Positions 1 through 9,945 of a DNA stretch of 64,000 nt are shown here, in pieces. The stretch is from Natrarchaeobaculum sulfurireducens (GTDB taxonomy: Archaea > Halobacteriota > Halobacteria > Halobacteriales > Natrialbaceae). Positions within the stretch are counted from its first letter, which is position 1; each line of letters opens with the position of its first letter. Where the stretch lies: the NCBI RefSeq assembly GCF_003430825.1, contig NZ_CP024045.1, forward strand, positions 37,048 through 101,047. The letters are read 5' to 3'. The notes below the pieces were generated by a model, which saw nothing but the letters and a program-made list of their open reading frames with translations, made no database searches and had not been told where the DNA came from. A program made the translations under genes and the position numbers.

Positions 1-477
1 CTCGAGGACGAAGACGTTTCTGAGAACCCGATTTTCGAGGAACTACTAGCAGAGTACCGCGAGCAACGTCCTCGAGATCTCGACGGCGCTCAGCAGATTC
101 GCTATTTTATCGGTGTTCAGGTCAATCCCCTTGAGGTCTACAACCGATATCGTGACGAACAATCGCCCGCTGAGAAACTGACGACGCTACCAGTTATCGG
201 GTTTCTGTTCAACCCCTTCGTAACTCGTCGTGAGGATCTGAGCGACGCAGAAGTTCGGGCCAAGATGTTCGACAAACTCGACCGTCGTTGTCGGGCTGTC
301 CAGACTGAACTGGTCCAGAACGCACCCGGATGGTCGGCTCGTCGCCTGAGTACAGTCGAGTTGTTCGTCCTCGCGATGGACTTCTGGAACGGCGAAGAGC
401 ACGATTACGACGACGCGAGCGACGCCGTTCGCGAACAGCCTGCTATCGGTCACCAACGGAGGGTGGACGATGAGTAG
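1..477 (+). CDS. C-terminal part of a plasmid transfer-region protein
   Basis: The reading frame is open from base 1 to the TGA at 475-477, giving the last 158 residues of a protein whose start lies outside the window. It has no motif I can name. It is soluble-looking and acidic, with a short hydrophobic patch near residues 66-75. Its stop overlaps the start of the VirB4-like gene (ATG at 470), which indicates translational coupling and the same operon. By position it is probably a component or accessory of the conjugation-like apparatus. A shorter internal ATG at 265 is very unlikely to be the true start, because the frame upstream is equally protein-like. Confidence 0.7.
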   Translation, partial: LEDEDVSENPIFEELLAEYREQRPRDLDGAQQIRYFIGVQVNPLEVYNRYRDEQSPAEKLTTLPVIGFLFNPFVTRREDLSDAEVRAKMFDKLDRRCRAVQTELVQNAPGWSARRLSTVELFVLAMDFWNGEEHDYDDASDAVREQPAIGHQRRVDDE

Positions 478-2656
478 CCCACTCTCTGTTGGCGGCGTCT
501 CTGTCACCGATCTCGAGCAGTCTCTCGCGTCACTCGAGCCGACTCACATCGTTGCAGGGCTGGTTCTGGTTGGTGTCCTCCTCGGTGTTGGCGTGAAGAC
601 CTATCGGGACCGAGCGAACGACGATGAGGAAGAAGTCGACCTCTCAGCCCTCCTGGACGAGGAGACACTCGAGGCCGGTGACGTCGAAGGAGAGCTCCTC
701 GAGGATATTGCTGAACGGCACAAGAGTGCTGTTGCTCCATCGGCGATCACGTGGGAGACGCGAGCTGCACAGGTCGGTGAGCAGTGGACGTCCACGCTGT
801 ACATTGCCGACTATCCCGACTACCCCAAAGACGGCTACCTGAACGAACTGTTCGAACTGACCGATATCGAGTTCGATCTCACCGTCCATATCACACCGAA
901 AAATCAGCAGAAAGCCCGTGACGAACTCCAGCGAGTCGCGGATGATCTCCAGATCGATGCGGACCTCGAGCAAAGCGTTCGCGGTGCGTACCTGCAGGAG
1001 CGGGCCAACGAAGCAGTATCGACGTACAAGGCGGTCGAGAACGGCAGCCGTGTGTTCGATCAGGGGATGTTCGTCACCGTCAGAGCAGATACCAAGGAAG
1101 CACTTCGAGAGTCAGTTCGAATCATCCGGAGCCGCCTTCGCGAGCAGCCCGCCGGTCTCTCACCGAAGACGGCGATCTGTAAGCAGTATCTTGCACTCCA
1201 GGCTGCGGCCCCGATCGGATCGAATCCGTTTGGCCGCGAAGCGATCTCGCTCGGTGGCGCCGTTGGCGCATTACTCGCCTCACCGCATAACGCGACGATT
1301 CTCGAGGACGGCGGTGTGGAGTTTGGAACCCACTGGAAGAACGAAAGTCCCGTCGTGATCGATCCGTTCGCTCGCGAAAACGGGTACGCAATGTTCACCA
1401 TCGGCGATCCTGGCTCCGGAAAGTCGTTTGGTGCGAAGCAGAACTTCATCCGTTCGATCGAACAAAGCGAGGATCGAATTGGGATCATCCTCGAGCCACT
1501 GAACAATTGGGCTGGCGTCGCCGAAGCCCTCGGTGGAACGCGGATTACGGTCGGTGGCGATATGGGACTGAACCCACTCGAGATCAAGCCGACACCGGAG
1601 CGGATCCAGCGAGCGATGGGTGAGGATGCGAGTCCGTATCGAGAAAAGCTTGACAGCGTGATGAGCTTCCTCTCGAACTACTTCGCCCTCCGTGGCATCC
1701 AACTCGGCGATAAACGAACGACACTCGAGACGGCCATCGAAGAAGCGTACGCTCGAAAGGGAATTACGGACGACATCGCGACACACGATAACGAGAGCCC
1801 GACGATGCGAGACGTCCTCGATATCCTCGAGGAGATGGTCGACAATGCAGAGGGGTTCGTGGTTAGAACCGATGAAGAGGCCAGAAAGATCGAGTCGGAT
1901 GCAACGTGGCTGATCGACCAGCTCCGGTCCTTTGCAGAGGACGGCCGCTACGAAAATCTTGGGCGACCGACCGAGTTCGACCTTCGCGACGAGAAAGTCA
2001 TCTACCTCGACCTGGCCCAACAGGAGGGCAGTCTGGGCGGCAGCACGAGTCTCATCATGCAGCTGTTGATCACGCTGGTCTACGAACGAGCGAAGGAGAC
2101 GGACAAGGAGGTTGTGTTCGTTATCGACGAGGCTCGGTACCTGATGCAGGATGCAGCGAGCCTCGAGTACCTCGAGATCGTGTTCCGTCACCACCGTCAT
2201 CACGACCTCTCCATTCGGATGATCACCCAGACCGTTGATGAGTTCTTCCAGCACACTGAGTCCGAGGCGATCCTCGATCAGTGTGCGATCAAGCAGTTCC
2301 ACCATCTCGATGGGATGGACCAGCACTGGGCCAACGAATTCGGGCTGAACTCGGCACAGATGCGGTTCGTACAGGACGCTGTCCCCGGAAGTGAGGACAT
2401 CGGGTATTCGGAGGCGCTCGTCGGCGTCGACGGTGACTGGCGAGGTATCGAGGTCCACGCACTCGAGAAGGAGAAGGACGTGATCGACTTCGACGCCAAA
2501 GAGCAATCTCGAACAGAGCTGCCCGGAGTCTCTGAAGAAGTTGGACGACAACCCGAAGAGGATACGCGACCAGACGAGACGGCGCCCAAAGAGCAGCAAG
2601 ACGCGGATCGTGAGGTGCTGACGTGGTCAGACGGAGGTGACCGTCCCAATGCGTGA
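470..2656 (+). CDS. virB4: VirB4-like conjugation ATPase
   Basis: A 728-aa P-loop ATPase that should energise assembly of a type IV secretion/conjugation channel at the membrane. A single hydrophobic segment lies near residues 27-43, followed by an acidic linker. Walker A is GDPGSGKS at about residue 312, and Walker B is VVFVIDEA at about 548-555. A motif of VirB4/TraC ATPases follows (ITQTVDEFF, about residue 585). The C-terminal tail is acidic and Gln/Asp-rich. The ATG at 470 overlaps the previous stop, and the stop (2654-2656) overlaps the ATG of the next gene, so the three genes form one operon. Family membership is clear; whether it serves conjugation or another export process is inferred from the next gene. 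Confidence 0.85.
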   Translation: MSSPLSVGGVSVTDLEQSLASLEPTHIVAGLVLVGVLLGVGVKTYRDRANDDEEEVDLSALLDEETLEAGDVEGELLEDIAERHKSAVAPSAITWETRAAQVGEQWTSTLYIADYPDYPKDGYLNELFELTDIEFDLTVHITPKNQQKARDELQRVADDLQIDADLEQSVRGAYLQERANEAVSTYKAVENGSRVFDQGMFVTVRADTKEALRESVRIIRSRLREQPAGLSPKTAICKQYLALQAAAPIGSNPFGREAISLGGAVGALLASPHNATILEDGGVEFGTHWKNESPVVIDPFARENGYAMFTIGDPGSGKSFGAKQNFIRSIEQSEDRIGIILEPLNNWAGVAEALGGTRITVGGDMGLNPLEIKPTPERIQRAMGEDASPYREKLDSVMSFLSNYFALRGIQLGDKRTTLETAIEEAYARKGITDDIATHDNESPTMRDVLDILEEMVDNAEGFVVRTDEEARKIESDATWLIDQLRSFAEDGRYENLGRPTEFDLRDEKVIYLDLAQQEGSLGGSTSLIMQLLITLVYERAKETDKEVVFVIDEARYLMQDAASLEYLEIVFRHHRHHDLSIRMITQTVDEFFQHTESEAILDQCAIKQFHHLDGMDQHWANEFGLNSAQMRFVQDAVPGSEDIGYSEALVGVDGDWRGIEVHALEKEKDVIDFDAKEQSRTELPGVSEEVGRQPEEDTRPDETAPKEQQDADREVLTWSDGGDRPNA

Positions 2657-5600
2657 GTATATTCGAGTGACACCAACCTCTGAAGAACTTCACACCACAG
2701 AGATTCCAGCCGCACTGGAGAGCCTGCACAAACTGACGAACCCGAATGTACGTGGGTTGTCGGACCGGCTGAATCCGTTTGCTGATACTGCCCCGCCGAC
2801 GTTCGAATTCCTCGCTGTCAGTGAGGGCGAAGACGAGCCGGTCGAGTTCTACTACGGTGTTGACCAACCAGCACACCTCGAGACGCTCGAGAAACGGCTC
2901 AAGACGATCTACCCGCGGACGTTCGACATCACGCGGTGTGAGCTGGACCTTGAGCGAAAACTCATCCAACCAGTCGAATACACGCAAAACGAGTATCGGG
3001 AACGACTTGCAGACGGAAGATTGCTGGAGTCTCCAGACACTGATGAACAGGTAGACCACGAGCAAGACGGAGTCGAGAGAACTGACGGTGGCCGGTCGAT
3101 CGTCGACGACGAACCCGAGTTGGCTAACCTCGAGACGGAAGCCAACGACATCGAACGTGACGAATCAGTCCTCGAGTACACATCCGACGCGTCTACTAAA
3201 GACGGGGATTCAGCGTTCGATGAAGAAACGTCGTCCACTTCAGAGTCCGCGACCATCTTCACCCGGCCATCATTCGAGGAGGTCGAGCCGATCGGTGTCC
3301 AGTGGTACGGTCGGGCCGAGCGCAAACGCGACTGGATGACAACTATCAAATCGTTCGCGAACCGGGATCCAGATCCAACCGAGTACGACACTGAGCAGCC
3401 TCCACTCGCGACGTTGATCGATCACCTCACCGAACTCGAGTACCCAATTGCGTTCCAGGTGGTCTGGCAGCGCAAAGCCGAATGGGGTGCTGACGCGGAG
3501 TTGCGAATCGAAGACCTTCGAGATGGACGAGATACGTTTGGGCAACGGTACATCGGCCCGCTGTTCGAGATCGGCGAGATTGACCCAGAGGACCGACAGC
3601 AGAATCTCGGGACCGAAGCCCAGAACCGAATCGACCGGATCCAAGCTAAACATCCAAAGCGGACGTTCACCGTCAATGCTCGAGCAGTTGCAGTACCAGC
3701 GCCCGATGATGGCGAGACGGACGACCGTATCGAAATCCAACTTGATCAACTCGCTCAATCGCTGAACGCCTTGGATGGCCCGTTCTACGAACTCGAGGGA
3801 CACCGACTCCGATCGAAGGGCGTGTTGAATCGAATGAAACGAAAACGTGCTCGAGCGGTCCTCGAAAATATTCTCGATGGAGAACTGGCCACAGGTCGAG
3901 GGAAATGTAGGCCGGACCTCGTGTTGAACGCTGATGAGCTCGCGAATCTCACTGTCGTCCCATCGTCCCAGGACCTGACGGTCGAAGGAAGCCGTGGTAC
4001 GCGTTCTGAGCAACGCTCTCGGAATCCGCTCCCACGACCACACCCGGATCTGATGGACGAGTTTCGAGAGGGCATGGCAATCGGATATGCGATCGATGAG
4101 AACGGTGAGACAGAGGATGAACCGGTCTGTATCCCGCCGTCGTTACTTCCGACTCATTACGTCCGTGCGGCAACCACTGGCGGCGGAAAGTCGAAATCAC
4201 TGACCAACGACAAGCTCTCGCTCTACGAGCAGACCGACGGGCCGATCATCCTGATCGACGCAAAGGGCGACGGCCTCTGTGAGGACTACATGCAAGCCCA
4301 CGCTCGTCGATTCGGTGTCGACGATCTCGAGGAGAACGTCGTACATTTCCCGATTCCCGAGGTACTCCCCGGATTTGCGTTCTTCAACATCGAGCGCCAA
4401 CTCGAGAATGGTGTCCGGCGCGTCGACGCGGTCCAGAACAAGGCCGATCACTACGAGGAAATTCTGAAGATGGTGATGGGTGAGGAGCGCTACGAGCGAG
4501 CAGTCGTCGCGCCAACGCTCATCAAGTATCTCATCAAAACGCTCTATGACGACGAATATGGCCGTGAGAACGGTCGCTACCGAGAGAGCGTCGATTACTT
4601 TGCCCACGATCAACTCGAGTACGTCGTCGACCAACTCTGGCGGGCTGGACCACCAGAGCCTGAGGAAGGGGCTGCCCCACGCTCGAATCATCCACAGGTG
4701 CAACGACGGATCGATCGTCAGCTCCAGCTTGATTCGAATACCTTCGCAACGGTGATGGGTGGGGTAAGCAACCGCCTCGACTACATTTCCCAGGACGAGC
4801 ATCTCCGGCGGGTGTTCAACAACACTGAGTCGCAGTTCGACTTCCGCGACGTCCTCGATGATCGCAAGGTAATTCTGTTCGACCTCAGTGGGCTTCGCGA
4901 TGACTCGGCGAAGGCGATGACGGGTGTGATTCTGACGGAGCTTTACAACGCGCTGAAAGAGCGTGGTGACGGTTTGCAGCAGAAGCCGGATGACTACGTG
5001 GTCAATCTGATAATCGATGAGGCCTCGAGTCTGGCCGTCTCTGACGTAATGAACACGCTGTTGGAGAAGGGACGGAGCTTTCGGCTTTCAGTGGGGCTCT
5101 CACTGCAGTTCCCCGAGCAACTCGACGTCAAGGGCGGCCGTGAGGTCTACCTGAACGTTCTGAACGACGTCGGGAGTCCAATCATCGGCAAGATTGCCGT
5201 CGACAATGAGATTGCGAAGGTAATGGCGCACGAAGACATGGACCCCGTCGAGTTCGCCAATCGGATCCGGTCACTTCCACGTGGCGAGTGGATTGTCCGC
5301 TTACCGAGTCCAACGTTCGGTGAAACTGGGCCGGAGCCGTTCAGTTTGGCTCCGCTACCGATTCCGCCAGGCCATCCCGAGAGTGATGATCCCCTGACTG
5401 ACCGTGAGAAGCAGGCGTTTCAGAACGCGCTCGAGCGGATTCATGAGCGGGCGGACACCGAGCACGGCGTCGTAACGGACGCGCCGCCTAGTACTCAGAC
5501 ACCGATGGCCGTTCGTGATGAATTTGACCTACCCACTGATGATCTTGATGTAGCGCTTGCGACGGTCATTCGAAGCGTCCAACTTCAACACGGGGTTCGG

Positions 5601-6998
5601 AAGGAAAACGGATGGGTACCTGCTCCAGATGTTGACGACGAACTTCGGAGGCGCTTCGAAGCAGTTGATGCAGATCCACCTGCAATTGCAGAGCTTGGTG
5701 ACGTTCGAGAGCGATCACACCTAATCGAGGTTACGCTCGATTCAGAACGGGATGATATCGTCGTTCGGCTTACTGAAGACGGTGAATCCATCGCTGCGCC
5801 AGATACGGGGCACGTTCGAGCAGCAGGTGGCGAAAAACATGATGCTGCACTACTGGACGTGGAGCAGATCCTCTCCGAATACGGCTTCGCCGTCACCGTA
5901 TTCACTCAAGACGGGAGCGAAAAGCCCGATGCTCGAGCGACACATCCTGACTCTGAGCACGTCTTCGACATCGAGGTTGAGTCGACGACGCCGGAAAACC
6001 CAGTGAAGGTCTTGCAGAACCTGAAACGAGCACATGAAGCTGGACACATTCCTCTATTTGTTGTCGGCTCTGATGAAGCGAATCAAGATCGGTTGTCGAC
6101 GGCAGCCCGTGTCGATCGAATTCTTTCGTCGCCGGTTAACACACTCGAGTCAGGAGATGTCCGTCTGTATACGACTGATACGTACATCACGTTCGATGGC
6201 GGTGCACATCGACGAAAAGGTGTCACTGCAGTACGCCCCCTCACTGATGGGTCCAAGCGAACGAACTGGCTTCTCGATGAGGGTTCGTACGTTCTTCTCA
6301 ATGAGAACGGTAACGAACTCACTCGGGTTACGTCATTTGAGTCACTTACACGGGAGGACGTTCCAGCGGTCTACAGCTATAACCAGACCAGCGGAGAGTT
6401 TGTCGTCTACGAACACGGGAACAAACACCGGTACGATACGAAAGCAGAGTTCGAGCGTGAGTGGGCTCGAATCAAGCGTCCATTTGTTCCCGATGTTGAC
6501 CTTCCAGCAGTCGATTTCAATTGTCGTGAGTACGCTGTTCTCGCACTGAGTTCGAACGATACTGACGACGCCTCACTTGTTATCTATGACGATGGTGAGA
6601 CAATCCCGCTTTCAGACATCCATGAGTGGCTCTCGAGTCCAACGCAGAATTCCGATCGTGACTTCACGGAGGCAGAGACCGAGCAGCACGCAGACGTCAA
6701 CGGGTCATCCGATACCCAGGAGATCCCAGAAGAAGCGTATGATGATCCTGATACCGCGATTGCGTCGTTTGTCGACGCCTGCCTCTGTACTGCAGATGAA
6801 GGTTCCCTTACTCCGGATGAGGTCTATGCAGCGTATGAGATGTGGGCATCGGACCACGGTATCTCGGTCGAGAGCAAGAACTGGTTTGCTCGTCGTCTCG
6901 GAGAACATATCGAGTTCGAGCGTGAGACTGTCTATCGGGATGGCAAAACGATCCGGTGCTACGCAGGATTAGCACTCCACCCAGAGGTCAAGCAATGA
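2649..6998 (+). CDS. Giant VirD4/TraD-like coupling protein with C-terminal extensions
   Basis: A 1449-aa protein. The centre is a VirD4/TraG-type ATPase that would feed DNA to the transfer channel: Walker A TTGGGKS near residue 510 and Walker B NLIIDEAS near residue 790. The first 350 residues are acidic and unassigned. After the ATPase, residues about 1065-1140 look like a PD-(D/E)XK fold (PDARA followed by DIEVES), with ExE where ExK is usual. The last 80 residues resemble the winged helix found at the end of D5-like primases. I chose ATG 2649 because GGAGGTGA lies 8 bases upstream; a GTG at 2637 is possible. There are no obvious transmembrane helices, unlike bacterial VirD4, so a membrane partner is probably needed. 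Confidence 0.8.
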   Translation: MREYIRVTPTSEELHTTEIPAALESLHKLTNPNVRGLSDRLNPFADTAPPTFEFLAVSEGEDEPVEFYYGVDQPAHLETLEKRLKTIYPRTFDITRCELDLERKLIQPVEYTQNEYRERLADGRLLESPDTDEQVDHEQDGVERTDGGRSIVDDEPELANLETEANDIERDESVLEYTSDASTKDGDSAFDEETSSTSESATIFTRPSFEEVEPIGVQWYGRAERKRDWMTTIKSFANRDPDPTEYDTEQPPLATLIDHLTELEYPIAFQVVWQRKAEWGADAELRIEDLRDGRDTFGQRYIGPLFEIGEIDPEDRQQNLGTEAQNRIDRIQAKHPKRTFTVNARAVAVPAPDDGETDDRIEIQLDQLAQSLNALDGPFYELEGHRLRSKGVLNRMKRKRARAVLENILDGELATGRGKCRPDLVLNADELANLTVVPSSQDLTVEGSRGTRSEQRSRNPLPRPHPDLMDEFREGMAIGYAIDENGETEDEPVCIPPSLLPTHYVRAATTGGGKSKSLTNDKLSLYEQTDGPIILIDAKGDGLCEDYMQAHARRFGVDDLEENVVHFPIPEVLPGFAFFNIERQLENGVRRVDAVQNKADHYEEILKMVMGEERYERAVVAPTLIKYLIKTLYDDEYGRENGRYRESVDYFAHDQLEYVVDQLWRAGPPEPEEGAAPRSNHPQVQRRIDRQLQLDSNTFATVMGGVSNRLDYISQDEHLRRVFNNTESQFDFRDVLDDRKVILFDLSGLRDDSAKAMTGVILTELYNALKERGDGLQQKPDDYVVNLIIDEASSLAVSDVMNTLLEKGRSFRLSVGLSLQFPEQLDVKGGREVYLNVLNDVGSPIIGKIAVDNEIAKVMAHEDMDPVEFANRIRSLPRGEWIVRLPSPTFGETGPEPFSLAPLPIPPGHPESDDPLTDREKQAFQNALERIHERADTEHGVVTDAPPSTQTPMAVRDEFDLPTDDLDVALATVIRSVQLQHGVRKENGWVPAPDVDDELRRRFEAVDADPPAIAELGDVRERSHLIEVTLDSERDDIVVRLTEDGESIAAPDTGHVRAAGGEKHDAALLDVEQILSEYGFAVTVFTQDGSEKPDARATHPDSEHVFDIEVESTTPENPVKVLQNLKRAHEAGHIPLFVVGSDEANQDRLSTAARVDRILSSPVNTLESGDVRLYTTDTYITFDGGAHRRKGVTAVRPLTDGSKRTNWLLDEGSYVLLNENGNELTRVTSFESLTREDVPAVYSYNQTSGEFVVYEHGNKHRYDTKAEFEREWARIKRPFVPDVDLPAVDFNCREYAVLALSSNDTDDASLVIYDDGETIPLSDIHEWLSSPTQNSDRDFTEAETEQHADVNGSSDTQEIPEEAYDDPDTAIASFVDACLCTADEGSLTPDEVYAAYEMWASDHGISVESKNWFARRLGEHIEFERETVYRDGKTIRCYAGLALHPEVKQ

Positions 6999-7079
6999 GT
7001 GGTTCAATCCTTGATCGATGGTGTCCTTTCGAAGGGGTAGCCTGTCCAAGAAAACCACCTATACCAAATTACATGTCCA

Positions 7080-7370
7080 TTATTAGGTCGTTACGACATT
7101 TAGGGTACCCAATTGCTGTATCCCTCTCATTCGACCAACTTCGGGCGTCTCAGCGTTCTTACGGCATTTTCAATAAGCCTGGACGCAGTCTTACGGCATT
7201 TCGATTTGCCGTAAGACGTTCACGTCATGCGTTTTTCCGGACCCAGGCACGATTCTTACGGCAAAAACCAACTAGTATAGAGAAGGGGTCCCCCGTTGGT
7301 CAGGGTAACTCACAATGTAGAATAGTCGAGATGGTGAATTGTTTGACTCCAGAGAAGTGCGGAGTCAAAT
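7080..7370. promoter_or_regulatory. Iteron-like repeats and a perfect inverted repeat before the primase gene
   Basis: The 388-base gap between the coupling protein and the primase-like gene holds four copies of a TTACGGCA core. Direct copies are at 7156-7170, 7189-7204 and 7252-7268, and an inverted copy is at 7207-7217. Most are preceded by TC and followed by an A/T run. A perfect 9-bp inverted repeat, TTTGACTCC/GGAGTCAAA, lies at 7342-7350 and 7361-7369, ending 17 bases before the ATG at 7387. The repeats suggest a replication or partition control region. The inverted repeat could be an autoregulatory operator or a leader hairpin. Function is inferred; only the repeats are seen. Confidence 0.55.
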
Positions 7371-7386
7371 CTGTAGGTGAGAACCA

Positions 7387-8610
7387 ATGAGTGAGACTGA
7401 AGCACCAATTAATGGGGGGACGATTCCGGAAGCGCTCATCGAACGAGCCCAGTGGATTTGCTGGCGAGCAGAGGATCGCGATGGGAAGACAACGAAAGTG
7501 CCAGTCGATCCAGAGACAGGAAACTTTGCATCGACGATGGACGACCGGACGTGGACTGTGTTCGAGCGAGCGCTCGAGTACGCGACGAGTGGTGCAGCTG
7601 ATGGGATCGGATTCGTCTTCACGGCGACGGATCCGCTGGTCGGTGTGGACTTAGATGACTGCCGCGATCCTGAGACAGGCGAACCACTCGAGCCGGCGCC
7701 GTCGATCATCGAACAGCTAGATTCGTTCACCGAAGTCTCCCCGTCGGGAACGGGATATCACGTAATCCTCGAGGGCGACCTTCCCGATGGTCGGAACCGG
7801 CATGGCTCGATCGAGATGTACGATCAAGCTCGCTTCTTTACGGTGACCGCAGACCACGTCGACGGAACACCGGCGTCGATCAACGAGCGCCAGGAGGCAC
7901 TCGAGGAGGTTCACGAGGAATTCATCGCATCCAAGGTGAGTGGCGCGGCTGACACTGTTGATGCCGATCCACCGAACACAGGGACTCGTGATCAGTCACT
8001 GGAACTCGAGGATGAGGACCTCCTAGAGAAAGCACGGTCGGCGAGCAACGGGGAGAAGTTCGATCGACTGTGGCGTGGATCCACAGCTGGCTACGACAGC
8101 AAGTCGGAAGCCGATATGGCGCTGTGTTGTTTGCTTGCATTCTGGACCGGTGGGGATCGCACACGGATGGACCATCTCTTTCGACAGTCTGGACTGATCC
8201 GCGAAAAGTGGGACGAGGTTCACTATGCGGATGGGTCGACGTACGGTGAGAAAACGATCGAACGGGCTATCGGTGCAACGGACGAGTTCTACGATCCGTC
8301 AGCAACTGGCTCAGGAAAGACGACGGAAACTGGAGTCGAATCTCCGTTCGAGGGCCATGTCCAGAACGATGCTTCGAGGCCTGAGCAGACCTACCTCGAG
8401 GAGAAAAACCGACTGCTCGAGCAACGAGTCGATGAACTCGAAGGGACCATCGCTGAGCAACGTGAGCAACTAGAGATGCTCACCGCAGAGCGTGACGAGC
8501 TGCGTACGCTCCTCGATCAGCGAGAGGAGGAATTGGAGAAAATTCGTGATCAACTTGTAGATGAGCGATCCGTCCGTAGTCGCATGAAGCGGTTGTTTCG
8601 AAGCAGTTGA
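7387..8610 (+). CDS. Primase-polymerase-like plasmid replication protein
   Basis: A 407-aa protein. Residues 1-180 look like an archaeo-eukaryotic primase-type (PrimPol) catalytic domain. VGVDLDDC at about residues 85-92 would supply the metal-binding aspartates, and SPSGTGYHV and SIEMYDQARFF further on fit the same fold. Residues about 220-300 resemble the helical bundle domain found after such primases (NrS-1 polymerase type). Residues about 335-395 form a strong coiled coil. No helicase domain is fused to it. It would synthesise primers or short DNA for plasmid replication. It follows the iteron-like region directly, as expected of a replication module. An inverted repeat just before the ATG may regulate it. 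Confidence 0.65.
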   Translation: MSETEAPINGGTIPEALIERAQWICWRAEDRDGKTTKVPVDPETGNFASTMDDRTWTVFERALEYATSGAADGIGFVFTATDPLVGVDLDDCRDPETGEPLEPAPSIIEQLDSFTEVSPSGTGYHVILEGDLPDGRNRHGSIEMYDQARFFTVTADHVDGTPASINERQEALEEVHEEFIASKVSGAADTVDADPPNTGTRDQSLELEDEDLLEKARSASNGEKFDRLWRGSTAGYDSKSEADMALCCLLAFWTGGDRTRMDHLFRQSGLIREKWDEVHYADGSTYGEKTIERAIGATDEFYDPSATGSGKTTETGVESPFEGHVQNDASRPEQTYLEEKNRLLEQRVDELEGTIAEQREQLEMLTAERDELRTLLDQREEELEKIRDQLVDERSVRSRMKRLFRSS

Positions 8611-8637
8611 CTCGGCGTGTCCATCGAATTCCGGTTA

Positions 8638-8678
8638 GTTACCCCACAAAAAGGCCATTGTCTGGTGTGTGGGGTAAC
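8638..8678. repeat. GTTACCCCAC inverted repeat, copy 1
   Basis: A perfect 10-bp inverted repeat, GTTACCCCAC (8638-8647) and GTGGGGTAAC (8669-8678), 28 bases after the primase stop. The same arms recur at 46657-46698 and 54583-54623, each time just after a plus-strand gene. There is no clear T-run after this copy. It may be a transcription terminator, a protein-binding site or part of a mobile repeat. Confidence 0.6.
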
Positions 8679-8734
8679 TGGTGTTTCTTGCTCCCTGGAG
8701 GGGCGAGGGAGTCACAGAATTCTCCCTCTGAACC

Positions 8735-9154
8735 ATGAGTTCTCAGAGATCACAACCAGTTAGCAGTGAGTCAGAAGCGCTTCGAAATCGCACAGATTGG
8801 GAAGCCGACGACGTTCCTCAACTCCTCGTTCCAAATGATCGAAGCACTACGTCAATCATCTCTTTTGTCGAATGGGTACTCGTTGAGCTTACACACGAAA
8901 ATATCGGCGCTGAGTACCGGTCGTCACATCTCTGGGGTCAAAAGCGAACTCAGTATACTGCAGCGGACTCCACAGGAGAGTTCTTTTTGAAGCGACACCA
9001 CGATGCTCGACTCGGCTGGTACACCGAGACACTCCACCGAGAAGAACTCCGAACGGAACTCGTAAGCCGATTATCGAGATCTCGTCCAGAGACATCCGAT
9101 CCGTCTCTCGACACAACGTATCGGTGTGACCACTTTGTTTTCAAGCCGATCTAG
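8735..9154 (+). CDS. Hypothetical haloarchaeal plasmid protein, 139 aa
   Basis: An intact 139-aa frame starting at ATG 8735, after a purine-rich leader. It has no domain I recognise. It is polar, Ser/Arg/Glu-rich, with one mildly hydrophobic stretch (IISFVEWVLVEL, about residues 41-52). Its position between the primase-like gene and a regulator suggests a plasmid maintenance role, but nothing in the sequence shows one. Confidence 0.5.
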   Translation: MSSQRSQPVSSESEALRNRTDWEADDVPQLLVPNDRSTTSIISFVEWVLVELTHENIGAEYRSSHLWGQKRTQYTAADSTGEFFLKRHHDARLGWYTETLHREELRTELVSRLSRSRPETSDPSLDTTYRCDHFVFKPI

Positions 9155-9213
9155 CAATTCCGCCAGAAATAGTCTCCCAGAAGTAGAGAAGAGCCAGCGG
9201 TAGTCTGAAGTAC

Positions 9214-9936
9214 ATGGACTTCGAACAAACGAGTATGACCGATACGGATCGCATTCGTCCCGATGGTGGAATCGACGCGTTAGACCCACCACCGACAGAC
9301 ATCATGGACGAAGAGACGCTCGACCCGGCAGCGCTTGCCCAGAACGCACCTCGCCTCGAGACAGTCGTTCAACTCCTCAATCAGCCAGCGCTGGCTCGTG
9401 TGTACGTCTACGTCTGCTATTGGGGGCCCGTTTCGCCGCCGGAGATTATGGACGGTCTCGAGCTATCGAAATCGACGACCTACGAATACGCCGACCAGCT
9501 GGTCGACCTCGGTCTCGTCGATCGAGATGACTCGACACGTCCGCAGCAATTGACGGCCGATCCGATCATCATCGTCGAGCAGTACGTCCCCATCGTCATC
9601 ACGCCGACGGTCTTGCACGCACTTGCGATGCAGGAAGTTGACGAGGATGTCGAGTACTTCATGGACCGCTACGGTGCTGGCAAACTCATCGCTGCGCTGC
9701 GAGGTGCAGGATTACACTTCGCAGGGAAGACGACCCAACGGATGGTCGCCACCGATATCGACGTTCGCGAGACCGAAGCAATGATGATCATCTACGCGCT
9801 CGAGCCAGCGCTGACTGTGGGCCGAACCCACGATCCGTTCTTCGAGCATCTGTTTCCGGATGTCCACGACCAAATGGACCTTCCTTCTCTTGACGAGGTA
9901 GATGGTGCCCCCAAAGAGTCAGATTCCCACGAGTGA
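9214..9936 (+). CDS. Winged-helix regulator, probable antitoxin partner of the PIN protein
   Basis: A 240-aa protein with a winged-helix DNA-binding domain at about residues 50-110 (LARVYVYVCYWGPVSPPEI, then KSTTYEYADQLVDLGLV). It is followed by an alpha-helical acidic C-terminal domain. Helix-turn-helix proteins of this kind stand directly before PIN-domain genes on haloarchaeal plasmids. The next gene starts 9 bases after this stop. It probably represses the pair and may neutralise the PIN nuclease. ATG 9214 is used; ATG 9235 is an alternative that loses only seven residues. Confidence 0.6.
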   Translation: MDFEQTSMTDTDRIRPDGGIDALDPPPTDIMDEETLDPAALAQNAPRLETVVQLLNQPALARVYVYVCYWGPVSPPEIMDGLELSKSTTYEYADQLVDLGLVDRDDSTRPQQLTADPIIIVEQYVPIVITPTVLHALAMQEVDEDVEYFMDRYGAGKLIAALRGAGLHFAGKTTQRMVATDIDVRETEAMMIIYALEPALTVGRTHDPFFEHLFPDVHDQMDLPSLDEVDGAPKESDSHE

Positions 9937-9945
9937 GGACGTTGG

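Noticed and set aside
1280..2599. 439-aa minus-strand frame
   Set aside because: Entirely antisense to the VirB4-like gene, whose motifs are clear; arises from codon bias.
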